Part shown: piece after piece, positions 59,813-64,000 of the stretch | How the letters are laid out: every line of letters begins with the position of its first letter | Numbering within the stretch: the first letter of the stretch is position 1 | NCBI RefSeq assembly: GCF_030269305.1 | Contig: NZ_BSTC01000011.1 | Coordinates: forward strand, 62,001 to 126,000 | DNA: 64,000 nucleotides | Source of the DNA: Kineosporia sp. NBRC 101731 | Lineage (GTDB): Bacteria; Actinomycetota; Actinomycetes; Actinomycetales; Kineosporiaceae | Reading direction: 5' to 3' | Made by a program: the position numbers and the translations under genes | The notes under the pieces: generated by a model | Database searches by the model: none | What the model was told of the DNA's origin: nothing | What the model saw: the letters and a program-made list of their open reading frames with translations, nothing else

Positions 59813-60762
59813 CTGTCGAGACTTACACCATGCCCGAGGTTCCCGAAGCCAGTGGGAACCTGGACGGCCTGATCCAGTGGACGCAGGCCGCCGACGCGGT
59901 CTACAAGGTCGCGCAGAAGATCTGTGAGACCACGTTCTGCCCGGCCGCGTACCAGCGGAAGCCGTTCGAGGCGACTGCCGCGATCCTCGCTGGTTCGGAG
60001 GTCGGTCTCTCGCCGATGGCTGCACTGAAGGCATTCGATGTCATCCAGGGCCAGGCTGCGCCTCGCGCGATCACGTTGCGGGCCATCGTGCAGTCCCGTG
60101 GCCACACGATCGAGGTCGTCGAGCAGACGGGCGTCCGGGCCGTCGTCCGCGGCCGGCGGGTGGGCCAGGACGAGTGGCAGACGTCGACGTGGGATCTGGA
60201 CCGGGCCCGTGGTCTCCAGCTCTTGTCGAAGGACAACTGGAAGAAGCAGCCGGGCGCGATGCTGGTGGCGCGTGCGACGTCGGAGTGTGCGCGGCTCATC
60301 GCGGCTGACGCAATCCTCGGTATCCCGTACTGCGCGGAGGAGCTGGAGGACGGCGTCTACCAGGTCACGGAGGCGCGTCCCGGCCGGGCGAAGGTTGCCG
60401 GGCGGGCGCTGGAGGCGATCCCGGACCAGCGTGCGCCGGAGGTCGAGGCGACAGCCATCGAGAGTGGCGAGCCGCAAGCTCGGGCGGACGTCAGCGGTTC
60501 GGTCGAGATGATCGACCAGGAGCAGGTGGCAGCGCTGGGTGAGATCTGGAAGGCGCTGAAGGTCACTGCGCGGGAACGCAAGGCTCGCGTTACGGCGGCT
60601 GTCATCGGGCGTGAGGTGGCGTCTTCGACGGACATGACGTACGCGGAGGCCGACAAGCTGCTGTTGGAGCTGGCTGAGGTCATGGCGTGCGAGGACCCGG
60701 CGGCCGAGTTGGACCTGATTGTGGCCCGAGCGCCTGGCGACGTCGTTCCGGAGCCGAAGTGA
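59809..60762 (+). CDS. RecT-like single-strand annealing recombinase
   Basis: The 317-residue protein has the RecT pattern: LIQWTQAADAVYKVAQKICE, GSEVGLSPMAALKAFDVIQG, QAAPRAITLRAIVQSRGHTI, WQTSTWDLDRARGLQLLSKD and GAMLVARATSECARLIAADA. It would bind single-stranded DNA made by the upstream exonuclease and pair it with a complementary strand. GTG start at 59809 overlaps the nuclease gene by 4 bases. The last 90 residues form a separate helical tail (ERKARVTAAVIGREVASSTD) that may contact host proteins. Confidence 0.88.
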   Translation: MTVETYTMPEVPEASGNLDGLIQWTQAADAVYKVAQKICETTFCPAAYQRKPFEATAAILAGSEVGLSPMAALKAFDVIQGQAAPRAITLRAIVQSRGHTIEVVEQTGVRAVVRGRRVGQDEWQTSTWDLDRARGLQLLSKDNWKKQPGAMLVARATSECARLIAADAILGIPYCAEELEDGVYQVTEARPGRAKVAGRALEAIPDQRAPEVEATAIESGEPQARADVSGSVEMIDQEQVAALGEIWKALKVTARERKARVTAAVIGREVASSTDMTYAEADKLLLELAEVMACEDPAAELDLIVARAPGDVVPEPK

Positions 60763-60995
60763 TCCGCGAGCCGGGCGGCCCCCGGTTCCGTCGTGCCGCG
60801 GAGATGCTCCGCGATGACCCGTGGCTGGTCGACGAGACGGTCAGCAACAGCGCTGCGGGCAATCTCGACGAGGCGGCGCTGTTGCTGGATCGTGCGTTGA
60901 TCGGTGACGTGGATGAGCGGCTGTCGACGGTGGACTGGCCGATGCTGTGGGTGGTCGTCCGCCGTGTCGAGCGGGAAGCGACGGTCCCGGCATGA
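60759..60995 (+). CDS. Hypothetical small helical early protein
   Basis: The 78-residue protein is mostly helical and acidic (RFRRAAEMLRDDPWLVDETV, NLDEAALLLDRALIGDVDER, MLWVVVRRVEREATVPA). It starts with GTG, overlapping the RecT-like gene by 4 bases and overlapping the RusA gene by 4 bases at its end. No domain is recognised. Position suggests a recombination or replication accessory. Confidence 0.6.
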   Translation: MIREPGGPRFRRAAEMLRDDPWLVDETVSNSAAGNLDEAALLLDRALIGDVDERLSTVDWPMLWVVVRRVEREATVPA

Positions 60996-61390
60996 CCCAT
61001 GTCGAGACCAGGTTCGAGCTGGTCTTCCCGGTCGCTGACGTGAAGCTGTTCATCAACGCGAACGACCGCACCCACTGGCGGGTGCGTCATCGCAAGACGA
61101 AGCACTGGCGGGGCGTGGCCAAGTTGATGGCCTCTTCGGCCCGGAATCGTGGCGGGTTGCCGCTGATGGAGCGTGCGGCGATCACGGTGTGGTTCACGTT
61201 TCCGACGTTGCACCGGCGCGACGTTGCGAACCTCTACCCAACGGCGAAAGCACTTCTCGACGGCGTGGTTGATGCTGGGGTCCTCCCGGACGACAACGAC
61301 AAGCACGTGCTGGGCCCGGACTGCCGGCGCGAGCCGGGTAAGGGGCCGTTGTCGATGCGGATGGTGTTCGAGCCGCTAGATCCCTCGTGA
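60992..61390 (+). CDS. RusA-family Holliday-junction resolvase
   Basis: The 132-residue protein fits the RusA endonuclease: FPVADVKLFINANDRTHWRV, a basic segment RHRKTKHWRGVAKLMA, then LHRRDVANLYPTAKALLDGV with the metal-binding aspartate, and VLPDDNDKHVLGPDCRREPG with the second acidic cluster. RusA dimers cut Holliday junctions formed by phage recombination, which fits the RecE/RecT genes just upstream. ATG start with 4-base overlap. Confidence 0.85.
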   Translation: MTHVETRFELVFPVADVKLFINANDRTHWRVRHRKTKHWRGVAKLMASSARNRGGLPLMERAAITVWFTFPTLHRRDVANLYPTAKALLDGVVDAGVLPDDNDKHVLGPDCRREPGKGPLSMRMVFEPLDPS

Positions 61391-61647
61391 CCGCGCCCCG
61401 GTGTGTGGTGCGGGTGGTGTGCGCGTCGGAGTCGTGCTGGCTGGCCGCTGAGCTCCCGGCTGCGGTGTGCCGGGTGACCTCGGACGAGCATGGCCTGATT
61501 CTGATGTGGCCGTGTGGCGGGTGCGGGTGTGGCTGGGTCCGCCCTGTGGGCAAGGACCAGGTCGCGCTGCTGCGGGCGTCGGCGGTCGAGTGGACGCCAG
61601 GGGCGCTGGCCCTGGCGGCGCGGCTGCTGCATCCCGCAGGGCTCTGA
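61387..61647 (+). CDS. Small cysteine-rich hypothetical protein
   Basis: The 86-residue protein has cysteines in ESCWL, AAVCRV and the cluster PCGGCGCGW, which could form a small zinc site, and a helical end (LLRASAVEWTPGALALAARL). GTG start, 4-base overlap with RusA; it is the last gene of the overlapping series. A 74-bp gap follows before the ParB-like gene. Function unknown. Confidence 0.55.
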   Translation: MTAPRCVVRVVCASESCWLAAELPAAVCRVTSDEHGLILMWPCGGCGCGWVRPVGKDQVALLRASAVEWTPGALALAARLLHPAGL

Positions 61648-61721
61648 CGTGTGGCTCTCGCGCCCGGCCGATCTCCGGGCGCGGGGGCGACACATCAGTG
61701 TCGATGAAACAAGGAGCTGAG

Positions 61722-62570
61722 ATGGGCAAGAGCAATGACGTTTCGGTAGAGGTCATCGATCCGGCGAGGGCTACCGCACTGCTTGCCACACAGAAGAAGA
61801 ACCGCCTGCTGGGGCATGACAAGGTGAAGCAGTATGCGGGCGACATGAAGGCCGGCCGTTGGCGTTCCCGCTGCAGCACTCTGCATATTGACTGGAACGG
61901 CGCCTTGATCGACGGTCAGCATCGGCTGCACGCGGTCATTGCTGCGGGCTTGGGGCAAGAGTTCATTGTGAGCCGCGGCCACGATCCAGATGACCAGAAC
62001 CATCTGGACAACGGCAAGAACAGGACCGCGGCCCAGCAGATGGGCCTGAACGGCGTGCCTGTCCCCGGAAAGCAGGCACCTGTGGCGCGCAACCTTCGGG
62101 CGTTCGACGAGGGCGCCCTGCAGGCGAGCATGGGCAACAGGAGCGGTGGCGCCTTCCCGGCGAAGCTCGCAACGATGGAAGCCCAGAAGGCCGAGGAGAA
62201 ACTGATCCTGTGGGCTATCGGTCTGGCGGGGCCGAAGGCGGTCAAGCGGACGGCGTTCTCGGCGGCGTCGCTGCATTCTGCGGCGGCAATCATCGTCCGG
62301 CAGAGCGAGCTTCCTGCAGTGACCGCGGAGGCGGTGGAGGAGTTCTTCGATGAGTGGCTGAACCCGAAGCGGCCGATCGTCAGCAAGGCCATCACGTGGT
62401 TGAACGCCCTGGATCCCGGCACGTACACCAGCAAGCCGGGGCCCGCTCAGGTGGGGGCGTTGATCCGATCGTGGAACGACCACCGTGGAGGACATCGGTC
62501 GCGGTCTGGTGTCGCCTTGCAGGGCAAGGACGGGAAGTGGATTCCGTTCCCTGACCAAATCGCTCCTTAA
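61722..62570 (+). CDS. ParB/Spo0J nuclease-fold phage protein
   Basis: The 282-residue protein has the ParB-nuclease-like start: RLLGHDKVKQYAGDMKAGRW, STLHIDWNGALIDGQHRLHA with the DGQHRL box that binds nucleotide in ParB/sulfiredoxin folds, and HDPDDQNHLDNGKNRTAAQQ. The C-terminal half is helical (AIIVRQSELPAVTAEAVEEF). The ATG at 61722 is selected by AAGGAG at 61711-61716. Phage members of this group are usually of unknown role; CTPase, nuclease or DNA-modification functions have been proposed for relatives. No partner ParA is present. Confidence 0.78.
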   Translation: MGKSNDVSVEVIDPARATALLATQKKNRLLGHDKVKQYAGDMKAGRWRSRCSTLHIDWNGALIDGQHRLHAVIAAGLGQEFIVSRGHDPDDQNHLDNGKNRTAAQQMGLNGVPVPGKQAPVARNLRAFDEGALQASMGNRSGGAFPAKLATMEAQKAEEKLILWAIGLAGPKAVKRTAFSAASLHSAAAIIVRQSELPAVTAEAVEEFFDEWLNPKRPIVSKAITWLNALDPGTYTSKPGPAQVGALIRSWNDHRGGHRSRSGVALQGKDGKWIPFPDQIAP

Positions 62571-62571
62571 C

Positions 62572-62811
62572 GTGCCCCGCCGGCATCCTCGCCGCCGTGT
62601 TCCCCCGCCGCGCCGGACCAGTTGGTTGGTTTGCTCGAAGCGGTGCATGGACGAGGCGGAAGCTGGCCGAGTCCTGGCCCGGTACCGCGATCGCCGGGAG
62701 CGTGGCTGGGCGGATCCAACGAGGCCGTACACGGCCATCTATGAGTGCAGCGTCTGCGGTACAGGCGTCTGGCATTTGACGACGAAACCACAAGGGGAGA
62801 AGACGAAGTGA
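62572..62811 (+). CDS. Small zinc-ribbon-like phage protein
   Basis: This frame starts with GTG 1 bp after the ParB-like stop and gives 79 residues; an internal ATG at 62647 would give 54. It has a CSKRC pair, a helix (DEAEAGRVLARYRDRRERGW) and a YECSVCGTGVWHL ribbon ending in WHL, the pattern of small actinophage proteins with a two-cysteine-pair zinc site. It overlaps the next gene by 4 bases. Role unknown, probably nucleic-acid binding. Confidence 0.65.
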   Translation: MPRRHPRRRVPPPRRTSWLVCSKRCMDEAEAGRVLARYRDRRERGWADPTRPYTAIYECSVCGTGVWHLTTKPQGEKTK

Positions 62812-63914
62812 CAACGACTGAGGATGAGATCGTTCCGGACGACACGTCCGCGCTGGGTACACCGGTGGACACGGGGCCGGCCCGGATGATCCTGAAGGTG
62901 TCGGCGCGCGACCTGCGGGCGGGCCTGACGTCGGTGAAGGAGCACCAGTCGCTGGATGACCTGCTCCCGGAGCTGTGCCGGATGCGGGCCTACGTGCGGT
63001 CGGGGAATCTGTTCCTCTCGGCCACGGACCGGTTCACGCTGGGCATGGCGTGTGTGTCCGTGTGGGAGAACGAGTACGACGATGACGGCGAGTTCTTCGA
63101 CCTGTCCCGGGTGCAGGTCGGCGAGATGCTGGCGATGTTCAAGGCGGGCAAGTCGTCAGACGACATCGCCGATGACTTCCTGGAGATCAGGGTGTCGGAC
63201 CGGTTCATCGTGGTGACCGATGTCGCGGGCATGATCCCGGGCAAGTCGGTGTCGTGGCCGCGGATCGAGAACGCCGACGGGTTCCCGAATCTGGTCGACA
63301 TGATGGGTCGGATTCAGGGCCTGGCCGGGACGGCGACCAGTAGCGCGATGCACACCAACGGGAAGATGCTCAAGCGGTTCGACGCGGCCACGAAGGTGTA
63401 CGAGAACGTCCTGACGATCCGTCCGACAGGCGAGAAGGCCGGGGCTTTGGCGATGGCATGCGGGGAGTCGTTCCGCGGCGCGCTGATGCCGGTGCCGCTG
63501 GCCGAGTTGGCGCTGGCCGAGTTGGAGGCGAACGACCGGGCGTGGGATCAGTGGCTTGGGGCCGTGGACATCGGTACGGGCGAGCTCCCGCCGATCGTGC
63601 CGGCCCCACGTGACCCGGAGCCCGACGTCGCCGAGGTCGAGGTGCTGGCCGGCCAGACGGACGCGGTCGAGGCCGCTGGTCTGGAGCTCCTGATCGCTGC
63701 GGCCGAGCTGGTGGTCACCGAGCAGTACTGCACGAAGGCGATGTTGCAGCGGAAGCTCCGGGTCGGGTTCGTGAAGGCCGCGGATCTCCTGATCGAGCTG
63801 GAGCAGGAGAACATCGTGGGCCCGGAGGCGGACGAGAAGTTCCCGGTGCTGGTTGCGGTCGAGGATCTGCCGGAGCTTCTCGCTGATCTGCGGGAGGGCC
63901 CGGCCAGCGAGTAG
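62808..63914 (+). CDS. Sliding-clamp-like protein fused to an FtsK gamma (winged-helix) domain
   Basis: The 368-residue protein starts with GTG, overlapping the zinc-ribbon gene. Residues about 25-260 have a clamp-like pattern (MILKVSARDLRAGLTSVKEH, NLFLSATDRFTLGMACVSVW, DRFIVVTDVAGMIPGKSVSW, GALMPVPLAELALAELEAND) related to the DNA polymerase III beta subunit. Residues about 300-368 read LELLIAAAELVVTEQYCTKA, MLQRKLRVGFVKAADLLIEL, ENIVGPEADEKFPVLV. This is the gamma winged helix of FtsK, which in hosts recognises KOPS sequences. A clamp joined to a DNA-reading domain is unusual. The clamp assignment is less sure than the gamma domain. Confidence 0.7.
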   Translation: MTTTEDEIVPDDTSALGTPVDTGPARMILKVSARDLRAGLTSVKEHQSLDDLLPELCRMRAYVRSGNLFLSATDRFTLGMACVSVWENEYDDDGEFFDLSRVQVGEMLAMFKAGKSSDDIADDFLEIRVSDRFIVVTDVAGMIPGKSVSWPRIENADGFPNLVDMMGRIQGLAGTATSSAMHTNGKMLKRFDAATKVYENVLTIRPTGEKAGALAMACGESFRGALMPVPLAELALAELEANDRAWDQWLGAVDIGTGELPPIVPAPRDPEPDVAEVEVLAGQTDAVEAAGLELLIAAAELVVTEQYCTKAMLQRKLRVGFVKAADLLIELEQENIVGPEADEKFPVLVAVEDLPELLADLREGPASE

Positions 63915-63924
63915 GAAGGTTGAG

Positions 63925-63987
63925 GCGCGCCCTTGTGTCGGTATCTGAAACCGCGAAAGTGGGATACGATCCGTCACGAGGGCGCGC
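63925..63987. terminator. Long inverted repeat after the clamp-like gene (terminator or control site)
   Basis: Arms GCGCGCCCTTGTG (63925-63937) and CACGAGGGCGCGC (63975-63987) pair over 13 bp with one G-U, around a 37-base centre. It starts 11 bp after the clamp-like stop. The centre contains TACGAT (63965-63970), so a promoter for the next, unseen gene could be embedded. The last 13 bases of the window hold nothing recognisable. Confidence 0.6.
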
Positions 63988-64000
63988 TTCTGCGTCCGGA

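Larger units (their letters stand above)
53410..64000. mobile_element. Left part of an integrated phage-like element (right end outside the window)
   Basis: From about 53.4 kb the gene content changes to a phage early region: tyrosine integrase and putative repressor facing left, a promoter with overlapping palindrome, then only rightward, tightly packed small genes including RecE-like nuclease, RecT-like annealing protein, RusA resolvase, ParB-nuclease-like protein and a clamp-like protein. Codon use is visibly less extreme in GC than in the host genes. No structural, terminase or lysis genes are reached, so prophage versus integrative plasmid or satellite cannot be decided. Confidence 0.85.

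Overview
This is a high-GC actinobacterial chromosome segment. The evidence is strong third-position GC, frequent GTG starts, ATGA/GTGA gene overlaps, a mycofactocin-coupled dehydrogenase with an MftR-like regulator, GntR/FCD, Lrp, TetR and NarL-type regulators, and a methyl-accepting chemotaxis protein that points to a motile actinomycete. A Kineosporia-like organism would fit, but that is inference; there is no rRNA or tRNA gene here to settle it.

Layout. 0-5.4 kb: end of an alcohol dehydrogenase, an HSL-type esterase, AroA, an M20 peptidase, a GntR/FCD regulator and a dienelactone hydrolase. 5.4-10.3 kb: a J-domain protein carrying an in-frame palindromic repeat, then a leftward unit of cobalamin riboswitch, oligopeptide/nickel-type lipoprotein and a fused two-permease protein. 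10.3-15.9 kb: a branched-chain 2-oxoacid dehydrogenase operon (E1alpha-E1beta-E2) behind a TetR-type palindrome, then alanine dehydrogenase divergent from an Lrp regulator. 15.9-26.4 kb: a NarL-type two-component pair, a GT87-like glycosyltransferase overlapping a chemoreceptor, an MFS drug pump divergent from a tandem Lrp regulator, and a membrane hybrid histidine kinase. 26.4-41.8 kb: a 54-bp perfect palindrome, 3-hydroxyisobutyryl-CoA hydrolase, two aldo/keto reductases, a very large protein kinase-ATPase-GAF-GGDEF protein, an unusual SDR with a zinc ribbon, a HEAT-like protein, a methyltransferase, a CoaT/CtpD-type metal ATPase divergent from an NmtR/CzrA-like ArsR repressor, and a PfpI/DJ-1 protein. 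41.8-43.4 kb is a decayed stretch where a DUF4234 remnant abuts a broken enolase-superfamily gene. 43.4-53.4 kb: serine dehydratase, DinB, a degenerate CPBP protein, a DUF2975/HTH pair, an SRPBCC protein, a CoA-transferase/LysR pair, and a mycofactocin-type SDR/TetR/aldehyde dehydrogenase group.

53.4-64.0 kb is the left part of an integrated phage-like element. It has an integrase and putative repressor facing left, then a strong promoter overlapped by a palindrome, then a tightly packed rightward early operon with RecE-like nuclease, RecT-like annealing protein, RusA resolvase, a ParB-nuclease-like protein and a protein that looks like a sliding clamp fused to an FtsK gamma domain. Its right end lies outside the window.

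Themes that link genes: valine/leucine/isoleucine catabolism (bkd operon plus 3-hydroxyisobutyryl-CoA hydrolase), metal/corrinoid handling (B12 riboswitch transporter, CoaT-like exporter), and several signalling proteins. A family of paired inverted repeats built on the core TTCGTGATCA occurs four times between 6.0 and 24.3 kb, once inside an ORF.
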